This document shows positions 28,484 through 41,873 of a DNA stretch of 64,000 nt, in pieces; position 1 is the first letter of the stretch, and each line of letters opens with the position of its first letter. Below the pieces are notes generated by a model, which saw only the letters and a program-made list of their open reading frames with translations, was not told the origin of the DNA and made no database searches. The DNA lies in assembly GCA_023418705.1 (NCBI GenBank), contig JAEZYZ010000132.1:13744-77743 (forward strand), read 5' to 3'. A program made the translations under genes and the position numbers. This stretch comes from Pseudomonadota bacterium. Its GTDB lineage: Bacteria > Myxococcota_A > Polyangia > Polyangiales > Polyangiaceae.

Positions 28484-28725
28484 CGCCCACCTCCCTTGCT
28501 TCTGGGAGTCGGCTCTTCCCCGCTAGCTCCCCCGGCTCGGACCCACTCGTCCACCTCGGAGACCTTGAACTTCCAGAGCCGGCCCATCCGATGGGCTGGA
28601 AGCCCTCGAGTCTCGATCCAGCGGTAGACGGTATCCTTCGCGACGCCGAGATGACGCGCGATCTCGTCACCGGAGACCCAAGGCTCAGACATAGGACGGG
28701 CACCTGAACATCCGGGCGCCATCAT
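28480..28725 (-). CDS. MerR/excisionase-type HTH DNA-binding protein
   Basis: 70-82 residues, with starts at 28725 or 28692. The helix-turn-helix motif SGDEIARHLGVAKDTVYRWIETRGLPAHRMGRLWKF is the excisionase/HTH_17 type. The first start is one base after the preceding stop (28727) and the gene ends inside the methylase start, so it is coupled on both sides. It could be the recombination directionality factor of the serine recombinase or the regulator of the defence operon (inference). Confidence 0.85.
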   Translation of the reverse strand: MMAPGCSGARPMSEPWVSGDEIARHLGVAKDTVYRWIETRGLPAHRMGRLWKFKVSEVDEWVRAGGASGEEPTPRSKGGGR

Positions 28726-28726
28726 G

Positions 28727-29146
28727 TCAGCGATTCTGCCCGAGAACAAGCAAGGATCGGTCAGGATCGGTCACGGCTCGCCACACTGCGGCCTGCTCCT
28801 CCCACACCAGGCTCCCCAGCACCCGCCGGAGGTCCCGCTCGGTGATCGGCTCCCGCCCGGGCAGCACCTCGAGATGGAGCACGTCCTCCTGGATCGCCGG
28901 GGCCAGGAGCAGCAGGTTCATCACCTGGGTGAGCCGGGCCCGGGTGAGGCCGTGGGCGCGGGCCACGTCGGCGTAGTCGCGGAACTCACCGGCTTCGATC
29001 CGAGACTCGATGTCGTGAGCCAGCGCGAGGAGCCGGGCGACACGGGCCGGATGCCGCGCGCGGAGGCCCTCTTCGCGCTCGGCTCGTCGGGTCGCGTGCT
29101 TCAGGTGCCGCGGCTTGAAAGCGACGGTCTCGACGAGCTTGCTCAT
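28727..29146 (-). CDS. KorB-like HTH small protein next to recombinase
   Basis: 139 residues. A helix-turn-helix of the ParB/KorB kind is visible in the middle (DYADVARAHGLTRARLTQVMNLLLLAPAIQ), preceded by an Arg-rich N-terminus. Its ATG overlaps the recombinase stop (ATGA). Small proteins of this kind are common beside DUF2924/recombinase cassettes in mobile elements. They may control recombination or copy number (inference). Confidence 0.65.
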   Translation of the reverse strand: MSKLVETVAFKPRHLKHATRRAEREEGLRARHPARVARLLALAHDIESRIEAGEFRDYADVARAHGLTRARLTQVMNLLLLAPAIQEDVLHLEVLPGREPITERDLRRVLGSLVWEEQAAVWRAVTDPDRSLLVLGQNR

Positions 29147-30730
29147 TCGGCCGCCGCCTCCTCGGCTGGCGCCGGGGCGAGCCCGGGGATCTCTGGCAGC
29201 TCGTCGGCGAGGTCGTGCAGGGTGATCTTCAGCTTGCCGGCGGGGACATCGACGTCGACCCGCTCGACGAGGAGCTTTCACCAGGTCGCAGCGCTCTTCG
29301 GGCACGAGGACGTCCCAGACCTCGCCGAAGTTGGCGAGCAGGTCGAGGGCGCTCTGCACCCGGCCAACAGCGGCGCTGAGGCCCCGAAGACGATCGTCGA
29401 GCTCGTTGGCCTTCATACGCTGCTCGTCGATCGCGAGCTCGATCTCGGCGAGGCGATCGGAGACGGTGGTGCCTGCCTTGCCGCCCGACTCGCGCACGAA
29501 CGTGAGCAGCTCCTGGGCTTCCTTGCCGAGCTCGTCGATCGTCTTCTGGATGACGTCGCGCTCGAGGGCGATGGCGCGGCCCGACTGTTCCTTGCCCCAC
29601 GAGAGGCGCTTGGCTACCTCGCCGCGCACGGTCGGGTCAGCACAGACCTCGCGGATCTTGTCGATGATGACCGGCTCGATGTCGACGGCGGGAACGCGCG
29701 GGTGGGCGCATTCCTTGGCGGGACCGCGGGTCTGGCCGAAGCAGCGGTAGTAGCGATGGATCTTGCCGTTGCGACCGGTGGCATTCACCGTGGTCATCTT
29801 CAGCTTGCAGGCGCAGTGCAGAACGCCCTGCAGGATGTACTCGAAATTGCGCTGCCGCCTCGGGCCTCGACCGCAGCGCTTCGAGTCGATGATCGCCTGC
29901 ACCTTCTCGAAGGTCTCGCGGTCGATGATGGCGTCGTGCTCGCCCTCGTGAACCTCGCCCTTGTAGACCACGCAGCCGGTGTAGGCGCGGTTGCGGAGGA
30001 TGCGGTGGATGGTGTTCTCGTCGAACGGCTCGCCGCCGACGGGTTTGCCGGTCTTCGTCAGGTAGGCCTTCTTCTTCCAGCCGAACGCATTGACCTGCTG
30101 CATCACCGCGCGCATCGATCGCATGCGCACGTAGATCTCGAAGATGGTCTTCACCTGCTCGGCCTCTTCGGGGACGACCTCGAGCTTCTTGAGCACGCGG
30201 TCGATGCGATAGCCGAGCACCGGCGGCCCGCCGACCCACTTCCCTCGCCTGCGGGCGGCGGCCATCTTGTCGCGCGTCCGCTCGCTGATCATCTCGCGCT
30301 CGAACTGGGCGAACGAAAGCAAAAGGTGAAGCGTGAGCCGACCGATCGGCGTCGCGGTGTTGAACTGCTGCGTCGTGGAGACGAAGGAGATGCCTTTCTG
30401 CTCGAAGACCTCCATCAGGCGCGCGAAGTCGAGGAGCGAACGGCTGAGGCGGTCGACCTTGTAGACGACGACGCAGTCGACCTTCCCCGCATCGATGTCC
30501 TGAAGCAGGCGCTTGACCGCCGGGCGGTCCATGTTGCCGCCGGTGAAGCCGCCGTCGTCGTAGCGATCGGGCAGCACCGTCCAGCCCTGGTGGGCCTGCG
30601 CCTTCACGAAGATCTCGCCGGCCTCGCGCTGGGCATCGAGCGTGTTGAAGTCCATGTCGAGGTTCTCGCTCGTGGACTTTCGGGTGTAGATCGCGCAGCG
30701 CAGGGCCTTCTTGTCGTCGCCGTTCTTCAT
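29143..30730 (-). pseudogene. Large serine recombinase, +1 frameshift
   Basis: About 528 residues when read through one extra base. The resolvase domain has catalytic Ser in YTRKSTSE (residue about 19) and the VDRLSRS helix near 96. A recombinase domain and zinc ribbon (CACKL, then CFGQ...C) and a coiled coil follow. At 29276-29278 (TTT; AAA on the coding strand) an extra base moves the frame; the restored frame gives LLVERVDVDVPAGKLKITLHD to a stop at 29143. The shifted frame reads through into the next gene. The protein as encoded may lack its last 45 native residues. Confidence 0.85.
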
Positions 30731-31248
30731 GCGGTCGCCTCCTTCTTACCCCGCTTGGGCTTGTCGAGGCCGAGCCAGAGGAAGCCGTTCCACGATGTGC
30801 CGGTGATGATCTTCGCGATGCGCGAGAGGCTCGGGTGCGTCTCGCCGGCATATTCGAAGCCGTCCGCGAGCACGGTGATCGCGTGCACCTCACCACCGTG
30901 CTCCTTCGTGAGCACGGTGCCGACGGCAGGCAGCCGCGGGTCCTTCGGATGCGGTGGCGGTGGTGGGGCGGGAGCAGGATCGAAGTCGGCCGGGGGTCGC
31001 GCACGCAGGAACGAGTCCTTGGCGAGCTCGCGGGCGCGCTGCCTGGCACGGTCGCTGAGCCCGCCGCGGCGGATCTCCTGCATGCGGAAGGCGACCTTCT
31101 TGAACAGCCAGTCGCGGTTGTGGCTGCGGCTCTCGTGGCCGAAGAGCGCGCGATAGCGCTGCTGCAGCTCGGCTACCGTCAGCTTGCGCAGCGCCGCGAT
31201 CTCGGCGGCCATGCTGCCTTCGATGGTCTTTTTCTGGGGCATGGTCAT
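30727..31248 (-). CDS. DUF2924 protein
   Basis: 173 residues. The DUF2924 hallmarks are here: LRKLTVAELQQRYRALFG, HNRDWLFKKVAFRMQEI, and the C-terminal FEYAGETHPSLSRIAKIITGTSWNGFLWLGL. A Pro-rich linker (residues 75-95) separates the two parts. Genes of this family sit beside serine recombinases in phages and mobile elements, as here with a 4-base overlap. Function unknown; the C-terminal half resembles small DNA-binding folds. Start 31248 or 31242. Confidence 0.85.
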   Translation of the reverse strand: MTMPQKKTIEGSMAAEIAALRKLTVAELQQRYRALFGHESRSHNRDWLFKKVAFRMQEIRRGGLSDRARQRARELAKDSFLRARPPADFDPAPAPPPPPHPKDPRLPAVGTVLTKEHGGEVHAITVLADGFEYAGETHPSLSRIAKIITGTSWNGFLWLGLDKPKRGKKEATA

Positions 31249-31396
31249 CGGCCCGGGTCCTCCGTGCGGGCCCTCGGTCTGGGCCCGTGAACACATGCAG
31301 GCGTTCTTCGCCGGCCACAGCAAGGGCCTTCTCTCCATGAATCCAACAAGTTGAGCGCGGTCGACGGCGCCCAGAGCCCCAGGTCGTGTGGTGACA

Positions 31397-34499
<3,103 letters not shown>

Positions 34500-34533
34500 G
34501 GGCTACCTCCGTGCCCTGAGCTCAGTGCGTGCT

Positions 34534-35984
<1,451 letters not shown>

Positions 35985-35985
<1 letters not shown>

Positions 35986-36710
35986 CACGCGAACGGATCC
36001 ACTTCGGCGGGCTGGCTCTGCTTGCCGAGGAGCTGCTCGATGAACGCACGAGCCGCTCCTTCCTGCTTGGCCTCGAGGTCGCGGACTCGCTGCACGCCGA
36101 ATTCCGCGAGAAAGGCATCCACGTCGGAACGCGGCAGCGCCTTGAGTTTCGCAACGAGATCCCCGGCCACACGCGGATCGATGGGTCCAGCGGCGTTCGA
36201 CCCCTTCTTCGCGTTGCTGGAGCCCTTGCTCTCTGCGTCGTCGTTGCCGGTGCCGATCGACTTGAGGTCGTGCAGCTCGGCCGCGGCGATGCGTGCCCGC
36301 ATCTCGTCGTCGAGCTTCTCCTCCGGCAAGATGCTGTAGGTCGTCTTCGGATCCCCGGCATCGCCGTGGCGCTCGATCTCGAACAGCCACTTGTCGAGGC
36401 CATACTTGTCGCGGACCTTCAGCACGTCCTTAAACCACACCGTGCCGCCCTCGATCACCTTCATGGCGTTCTCGGCCGGCACGAAGAAGTTCAACATCAC
36501 GCGCAGGCTGGGCCGCTTGCCCTGGTGCGCGCTGTTGTTCTCGTCGAACACCTCGTAGCGCTCGCCCGTCCAGATCACCTCGCGGGCGTAGGGTTCGCCG
36601 CAGAACGCTCCGACGATCTTGTCTCCGTTGGCCGCGAGCCTGACGAAGATGCCGCCCGAACTCGCGTGTTGATCGGCCATCGACTTGGCTTTGTCCCATG
36701 CAGTGCTCAT
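35985..36710 (-). CDS. Phage early protein, probable ssDNA-binding type
   Basis: 241 residues. The first 120 (FVRLAANGDKIVGAFCGEPY..., NFFVPAENAMKVIEGGTVWFKDVLKVRDKYG) form a beta-rich domain like that of phage single-stranded DNA-binding proteins. A Ser/Lys/Asn linker (about 165-178) and a C-terminal helical domain (DAFLAEFGV) follow. Ends with an acidic-hydrophobic tip (AEVDPFA), as SSB-type proteins do. Family assignment is inference from layout and position before the helicase. Confidence 0.55.
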
Positions 36711-36741
36711 ATTCCTGGTCCTCCGTGTTGGGGTTGGTTGT

Positions 36742-36984
36742 TCAGGCCGCCTCGGCAGCCAGGGAATCCATCTCGTCGAGCAGCCCGTGCAGGGCGCTCT
36801 TCGCCTCGTCGCTCGGGCGCGGGCCCGAACGGTTCAGGTGCGCTCGGAAGACGCGACCAAGCGCATCGGCGGTCGCCTCCACGAGCTCGGGCTCGGCGTC
36901 GTAGAGCTCGAAGAGCCCGATTAGGCTGAGCGTCACTTCTCGAAAGGCGCGGGTGAGCGCCGGTCGCTGGTCTTTGGTGCTCAT
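36742..36984 (-). CDS. Small phage protein, unknown
   Basis: 80 residues, mostly alpha-helical (REVTLSLIGLFELYDAEPELVEATADALGRVFR). It is coupled by a 4-base overlap to the sigma-like gene upstream and lies 31 bases before the ssDNA-binding-like gene. No recognised family. Confidence 0.6.
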   Translation of the reverse strand: MSTKDQRPALTRAFREVTLSLIGLFELYDAEPELVEATADALGRVFRAHLNRSGPRPSDEAKSALHGLLDEMDSLAAEAA

Positions 36985-37919
36985 GGCTTCTGACCTCCTT
37001 CGCGGGCTCGGTTCGTTCCGCCGCGCGGCGGGCTTGCCGAGTCACAGGAGGTCAAAGCCTGGGTGGGGGTCGGGTGGGGACACGCGGTTTGGGGACAGTC
37101 GAAATCGACCTGCAGATCCGCGAGCACCTCTCGCAGCCGCGCGATGGCCCGCGAGTGCCGCCGCTTGATGCGCTGGTAGGTCTGCCGGCGCTCCGATGGG
37201 GACAGGTCGGGGTGAACGCGATCGACGTAGGCCGTGAGCAACTCGCCGCGGACCAAGGTGGCGACGACCAGCTCGAGCTTGTCGCCGTCCAGGATGTGCC
37301 CGGCGTGCTCCACCAGGAACGACACGAGCGCGGCGCTCTCCCTCGGATCGCGTCGTCGCTGACGCGTCGGCTTGGTCTCGGGCCAGCTCGCGACGTGGCC
37401 GATGGACTCGAGATCGTCCTGTCGGCGCGAGATGTCCTCCGGATCGTCGAAGCGGACCTGGTCGAGGTCGCGTTGCTCGGCCCGCACCCGCTTGAAGACC
37501 TCGCGCTGGGTCATCTGGCGCAGGTACATGCAGGTGCGGTCGCGCCTCTGGGTCAGCGGGAAGTCGCGCACCACCTCGAAGAACGCGGACAGCACGATCT
37601 GGTCGAGATCGTCACCGGGAACGGCATCTCCGAAGATGCGCCCGCGCAGGCGAGCGAGCATTGGGTAGAAGGCGACGACGAGGACCGCGTTCCAGAACGG
37701 GTGCGGGCGCCGCTTCTGTTCGCGAAGGAGCGCTCGGGTGAGCGACTCCTTCTCGTCGTACCGCAGCGGCGACTCGTCGCCGAGGACGGCGAGCACGCTG
37801 AGCACGGTCTCGTGGCCGTGCAGGTCGACGTGGTGTTTCTTGGCTTCTTCGAATCGCTTCTGATTTCTCTCTGCACGCACCTCGGCTCTGAGGGCGCACT
37901 TCATCTGATGAAGGCCCAT
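36981..37919 (-). CDS. Sigma-70-like phage factor
   Basis: 312 residues. A region-2-like segment (FYPMLARLRGRIFG, DDLDQIVLSAFFEVVRDFP, then YLRQMTQREVFKRVRA) is followed after a linker by a region-4-like helical segment (LSPSERRQTYQRIKRRHSRAIARLREVL). This fits a divergent extracytoplasmic-function sigma factor. It could redirect transcription to the late operon. The Pro/Ser-rich C-terminal 40 residues look disordered. The start at 37919 has no strong ribosome site; ATG 37904 is an alternative. Confidence 0.6.
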   Translation of the reverse strand: MGLHQMKCALRAEVRAERNQKRFEEAKKHHVDLHGHETVLSVLAVLGDESPLRYDEKESLTRALLREQKRRPHPFWNAVLVVAFYPMLARLRGRIFGDAVPGDDLDQIVLSAFFEVVRDFPLTQRRDRTCMYLRQMTQREVFKRVRAEQRDLDQVRFDDPEDISRRQDDLESIGHVASWPETKPTRQRRRDPRESAALVSFLVEHAGHILDGDKLELVVATLVRGELLTAYVDRVHPDLSPSERRQTYQRIKRRHSRAIARLREVLADLQVDFDCPQTACPHPTPTQALTSCDSASPPRGGTNRAREGGQKP

Positions 37920-38071
37920 GGGCTCCTCCGCTCGCGGCGGCGGCCATCGGCGCGTCCTGTTCGGAGCGCGGTGCCGATGGGCCTCGAGGAACCTCCTGGC
38001 GTGTGCCGCTAATTCAGTTGGTCAGAGACCGCCGGGACGACCATCGCCACGGCGGTTGGCAACGCGCGCCT

Positions 38072-38281
38072 CTACGCTCGGGCAGTCGAGCGGGCGTCTT
38101 GCTGCCGATAGCTCTGGGTCTCGTTCAGCTCGTTGCAGCGGCGGCACACGGCCGTGACCGTGCCCTCCACGACGAACTGGGCGTCCTTGTACTTGAGGTG
38201 GAGCCGACCCAACCGCTCCACCCCGAGCAGCGATCGGCACTTGCGACAGCGCCATTCCTGCTCGCTCGAACTCTTCTGCAT
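38072..38281 (-). CDS. Com-like zinc-ribbon protein
   Basis: 69 residues from ATG 38281, preceded by GGAGGT at a good distance. Two CxxC pairs (CRKC, CRRC) with a beta-rich centre (LHLKYKDAQFVVEGTVTAVC) match the layout of the phage Mu Com protein. Com binds the mom mRNA leader and frees its ribosome site. The prophage has three hairpin leaders that hide or frame ribosome sites (see 42211, 43037, 57082), so an RNA-binding role is plausible but untested. Confidence 0.6.
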   Translation of the reverse strand: MQKSSSEQEWRCRKCRSLLGVERLGRLHLKYKDAQFVVEGTVTAVCRRCNELNETQSYRQQDARSTARA

Positions 38282-38397
38282 CGATGACCTCCGGTGCTTC
38301 TCGCGGCGGCTCATCCGCCAGCGACAAGGCCATCCTGCGGGTCGGGGTCGGAGGATGCTGGGAGCAGAGTCGGAGAAGAGTGGGAGTGAGATTTCGG

Positions 38398-39576
38398 CTA
38401 GCGGATCACCGCGGTCTCGACGCTGCTGAAGTGCTCGAAGCGCACGAGAAAGCAGTAGGTCGCGCCGTCATCGGGGCGGAACTCGTACTCCTGCGGTCCC
38501 CCCGAGAAGCTCGCGCGATCCTTGAACAGCCGGTAGCTGCGGCGCGAGTCGGTGGTGACGTCGACCTTCCGTCGCATGTCGTTGAACGCCTTCTTGCGGC
38601 TCGCGGGGGTGGTCACGTTGAGGATGCGGAGATTCTCGGGACGCTCGTGATCGAGGCTGCGCGTCGCGCGGGCGAGGTAAGCGGCGAGCATGGAGACTTG
38701 GCCTGCGGTGAGCCGCTCCTCGTCGCGCTTCTTCTTGCCGTTGCTCTTCGAGCAGCGGGGCTTGTCGAGGGTCGCGTCGACGAAGTGCTCGACGTCGGTC
38801 TCCAGCTCCCGCAGTCGGTCGAGCTCGTTGGCGTCGACAATGCTCACCGGCGCTTCGCTCTCGTGCCGCCAGCAGATGGCGATCGGCTTGCGCTGGTAGT
38901 CAGCAGCGCCGTCGCGCACGACGAGGGGCTCCGACGGCGGGATGACGTAGGACGTTGGAGCGCGATGAACGAGCTTGCCGTTGTCGTCGATCAGAATCAG
39001 CTCGTCGCAGGCGAGCACGGCCACGCGACGTTGGCTGAGCAACGCGCGGTCCGCCGCGGCGAGACCATCCGCCGTCGGCACGATCAGAACGAGGTCGCCG
39101 GTAGGGTGGTGGGCGAGCAGCGTCGCCAGTTGGGCGGCATAGCCCGTCTCGCGCTCGGGCAGCACGAAGAACACGTGCGCGCCCCCCGGGCGAACGCCGA
39201 GGGACCAGGCGCGCGCGCCGGCGATCGGTTGCACGTCGCCACCGCAGCCGAGCGCTTCACCGATACCCGCGAACAGACGGGGAAGCGCCAGCGCGTACAC
39301 GACCACGTCCGCGCGCGTCAGCGGTCGACGGTCGCACTCGGGCTCGTCGAGACCGCAGACCGCGACGATGTCATCCGTTCCGTGGTGAACGACGCGGCGC
39401 GCGCAGGCATCCGGGAGGCGCTCGCACGGATAGCTGCTGGCCAGGTCCTGCTCGGGCTTCAGGTACGGGCGCAGAACGTCGAGGATGTCGCCGAGCCAGA
39501 TCTGCCACTGGGTCTCGACGCCGGCGAGGACCTCCTCGCGCTCAATCGTGCGCCACAGCACGTGCAGGCTCGGCAT
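38398..39576 (-). CDS. Unknown phage early protein B
   Basis: 392 residues. No recognised family. A Rossmann-like segment is visible (GDLVLIVPTADGLAAADRALLS, then VAVLACDELILIDDNGKLV). The C-terminal region has a Lys-rich linker near residue 270 and ends in beta strands. It overlaps the end of the preceding gene by 35 bases. It forms a pair with the next entry under the LexA-type repressor gene. Confidence 0.6.
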   Translation of the reverse strand: MPSLHVLWRTIEREEVLAGVETQWQIWLGDILDVLRPYLKPEQDLASSYPCERLPDACARRVVHHGTDDIVAVCGLDEPECDRRPLTRADVVVYALALPRLFAGIGEALGCGGDVQPIAGARAWSLGVRPGGAHVFFVLPERETGYAAQLATLLAHHPTGDLVLIVPTADGLAAADRALLSQRRVAVLACDELILIDDNGKLVHRAPTSYVIPPSEPLVVRDGAADYQRKPIAICWRHESEAPVSIVDANELDRLRELETDVEHFVDATLDKPRCSKSNGKKKRDEERLTAGQVSMLAAYLARATRSLDHERPENLRILNVTTPASRKKAFNDMRRKVDVTTDSRRSYRLFKDRASFSGGPQEYEFRPDDGATYCFLVRFEHFSSVETAVIR

Positions 39577-40759
39577 GCGGCACCTTCGTCTTCGGGCTCG
39601 TTGGCGACGCCGGCGGAACGAACCCACGCTTCACGAGCCACTCTTCGATCAGCGGCGCGTCATCGTCCCGGGTGAAGCTCGCGACGTTTCCGCGACGGAC
39701 CGTCACGGTGCGCGGCGTCTTGGCGTCGCTGAACTTCACGGCGAAGTTGGCGCGCACGATGGGCCCTTTCGATAGCGATCGCTGTTTGCTGCGGTAGAGC
39801 GCGAAGAGATCGTCGGCCTTCTGGATCGTCCGCTCCTTGTGAGGGCCGCCCCAGTGATACTCGATCTCCTTCAACCGGACCCACTCCATCCCCTCGACGT
39901 CGGTGCAAACGAGGCTGTCCTCGCCGTCGCTCAGCAGCGGGTCCAGGGAGTACTTCGTCCAGTTGGGGAACATCGTCGCGTCGCCAAAGAGATGCAGGCC
40001 GATCTTCTCTCGGTAGAGGACGCCGATCTCCTTGGTCTCCGCGTTCATCGAGAGCTCGCCGGTGCGTGGGTCGTAGCGAAGTGGGTCGTAGATCTCCGGG
40101 CGGTAGTACACGGCTCCAGATCCATCGGCCGTCACCGTTCCCTCGCGCTTGCAGGGTTGCCCGTGGCGCACGAGGAACCAGAAGCCGTCGTCCTTCTGGT
40201 AGACGAACACCTTGCTGCTGCGCCCGCGCTTGAGCTGATCGAGCCTATCGTCGAGCGCTTCCTTGAGGTCCGAGAGCTGCACCGCCGTCGGGACTCGGAG
40301 CGTTCGGTCGGCTCCATCTTTCACCCGGTAGCACTCGAAGGCACGCTTGGTCGTCAGGAAGCGCTCGGCGTGATGGCGCTCGAGCAACAGCGGCGCCTTC
40401 AACCGAACCTGGACGGCGACGTCCGCCGGCGTGGGGTCGGGCGGCAGGTTCAGCTCGATGCGCTCGTTCGGCGGCATGGCTTCGACGGCCGCGAGCAGCT
40501 CGTCCATGCCATCGCGGTCCGACATCTCGTCGACGTAGTACAGGTCGTCCACGAGCTTGGGCGGCGCGCTCGGGTCCGGGTTCATGAGGACGTCGCGCAA
40601 CCCTTCGTAGTCCAGCTCGTGCCCGTTCATCGGGCCCAGCTCGACACCGCGTCTCGCGAAGTAGCTCTTGTGCGGCTCGAGCAACGCGAGCAGGTAGCTC
40701 GGCTGGATCGTCTTCAGGGTGTGGATGTTCGTGAAGCGCTGCAGTCGGAACGTGGCCAT
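39542..40759 (-). CDS. Unknown phage early protein A
   Basis: 405 residues, ATG 40759 one base beyond the repressor stop. No recognised family. It contains LLLERHHAERFLTTKRAFECYRV, a Pro-rich acidic stretch (LNLPPDPTPADVAV), and VYYRPEIYDPLRYD... GLHLFGDATMFPNWTKYSL in the middle. Without transmembrane segments, it is probably cytoplasmic. Being directly distal to the repressor it should be expressed on induction. Confidence 0.6.
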   Translation of the reverse strand: MATFRLQRFTNIHTLKTIQPSYLLALLEPHKSYFARRGVELGPMNGHELDYEGLRDVLMNPDPSAPPKLVDDLYYVDEMSDRDGMDELLAAVEAMPPNERIELNLPPDPTPADVAVQVRLKAPLLLERHHAERFLTTKRAFECYRVKDGADRTLRVPTAVQLSDLKEALDDRLDQLKRGRSSKVFVYQKDDGFWFLVRHGQPCKREGTVTADGSGAVYYRPEIYDPLRYDPRTGELSMNAETKEIGVLYREKIGLHLFGDATMFPNWTKYSLDPLLSDGEDSLVCTDVEGMEWVRLKEIEYHWGGPHKERTIQKADDLFALYRSKQRSLSKGPIVRANFAVKFSDAKTPRTVTVRRGNVASFTRDDDAPLIEEWLVKRGFVPPASPTSPKTKVPHAEPARAVAHD

Positions 40760-40760
40760 C

Positions 40761-41378
40761 TCATGTCCCCCCATCGAGGTCGCGACGCACCCCAATCACC
40801 TTTCCCCGCACGCGCAACGTCTGCGGTGGAGACACGACGATGGGATCGTACTTCCGGTTCATCGCGACCAGCCGAGCCTGGCCGTTGTCGCGCTGGAGCT
40901 TTTTGACCGTCGCTTCCTGATCGTTGATGAGCGCGACGATGATGTCGCCGTCGTTCGCCGCCTCCTGCTGGCGCACGATCACGAGGTCGCCGTCGAGGAT
41001 GCCGGCGTCGATCATGCTGTCGCCCTGCACACGCAGCGCAAACAGCGTGTCGTGTTCGCTGGTGCCGTCGATGGTCAGCCAGCCTTCGATGTTCTCCTGG
41101 GCAAGGATGGGTGCGCCGGCAGCCACGCGGCCGACGATGGGGATCCGACGAGCAGTCGACGAACCACGGAGCGTGGACCGCCAGCTCCGTCCGACTCCGT
41201 CCACGTTGGCGAGGTAGCCCTTCCGTTTCAGGCCCCCGATGTGCTCGTGAATCGTTGCGCGCGACACGCCGAGTGCCTCCGCGATGTCGGCGAGGGAGGG
41301 AGCCACGCCGAACTCCTCCGAGTACTGCTCGATGGCCGCGAGAACCTCGCGCTGTTTGTCGGTGGGCTCGCGGGCCAT
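40761..41378 (-). CDS. lexA: LexA-type repressor (S24 peptidase)
   Basis: 205 residues. Winged-helix N-terminus (APSLADIAEALGVSRATIHEHIGGLKRKG), Ala-Gly cleavage site in VAAGAP (near residue 85), catalytic Ser in GDSMIDAG and Lys in ATVKKL. RecA-stimulated self-cleavage would induce the early operon of the prophage. The palindrome 41421-41436 just upstream is the likely operator. This may be the phage repressor or a second host-type LexA carried by the element. Confidence 0.93.
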   Translation of the reverse strand: MAREPTDKQREVLAAIEQYSEEFGVAPSLADIAEALGVSRATIHEHIGGLKRKGYLANVDGVGRSWRSTLRGSSTARRIPIVGRVAAGAPILAQENIEGWLTIDGTSEHDTLFALRVQGDSMIDAGILDGDLVIVRQQEAANDGDIIVALINDQEATVKKLQRDNGQARLVAMNRKYDPIVVSPPQTLRVRGKVIGVRRDLDGGT

Positions 41379-41420
41379 GGGTCGGATCTCTCCCTACATA
41401 GCGGGAAGCCGGATCAATGC

Positions 41421-41436
41421 CCTGACAACTGTCAGG
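41421..41436. promoter_or_regulatory. LexA-type palindromic operator
   Basis: CCTGACA-AC-TGTCAGG: a perfect 7-bp inverted repeat with 2-bp centre, in the 158-bp region between the repressor gene (minus) and the RHH gene (plus). It can serve both promoters. Confidence 0.7.
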
Positions 41437-41536
41437 GTGTCAAGAGAGATCACGGAAGCAGCTGAAACAGCTGTCCAGGGCCGCCTTGCGGCGCGCGTTG
41501 GGCCCGCCCAGAATCCCTCAGAAGTGAGGGAGAAGC

Positions 41537-41873
41537 ATGCGCCTTGAAGCGACCATCCCGGACCACAGAGCCCGGGCGTTTCTCGACCTCGCCGACGATC
41601 TCGGGCTCAGCCGAAGCCAGATGGTCGACGAAGCGATCGCCCTGTTCTTGATGGCGGTCGGCGCGGTGAAAGCGCGGGCATCGACTGCTCTCGGTCGGCG
41701 GCGCCCAGGAACGCGAGCTGACGACGCCGACCTTGACCGCGATGGAGCTGGCCCTCACCAAGGGCGGGACCGTAGAGCTCAGCCCTGAAGCCGTCGAGCG
41801 CGTGCGAGCCCTCCTGGTCGAGGCGCGGCAGCCGGGTCCACGCCTTCGCCGCGCGGCCAAGCGACGCCCGTGA
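41537..41873 (+). pseudogene. Ribbon-helix-helix protein, +1 frameshift
   Basis: About 111 residues if one extra A in the AAA at 41669-41671 is skipped. The N-terminus (MRLEATIPDHRARAFLDLADDLGLSRSQMVDEAIALFL) is a CopG-type ribbon-helix-helix. The restored frame continues HRLLSVGGAQERELTTPTLTAMELAL to a stop at 41873. As encoded the frame ends at 41788 with unrelated residues. A good ribosome site (GAGGGAGA) precedes ATG 41537. It faces the repressor gene and may be a Cro-like or antitoxin-type regulator. Confidence 0.6.

Noticed and set aside
28724..31156. An 810-residue open frame opposite the recombinase
   Set aside because: It is the antisense shadow of the recombinase operon; motifs, overlaps and codon pattern support the minus strand.
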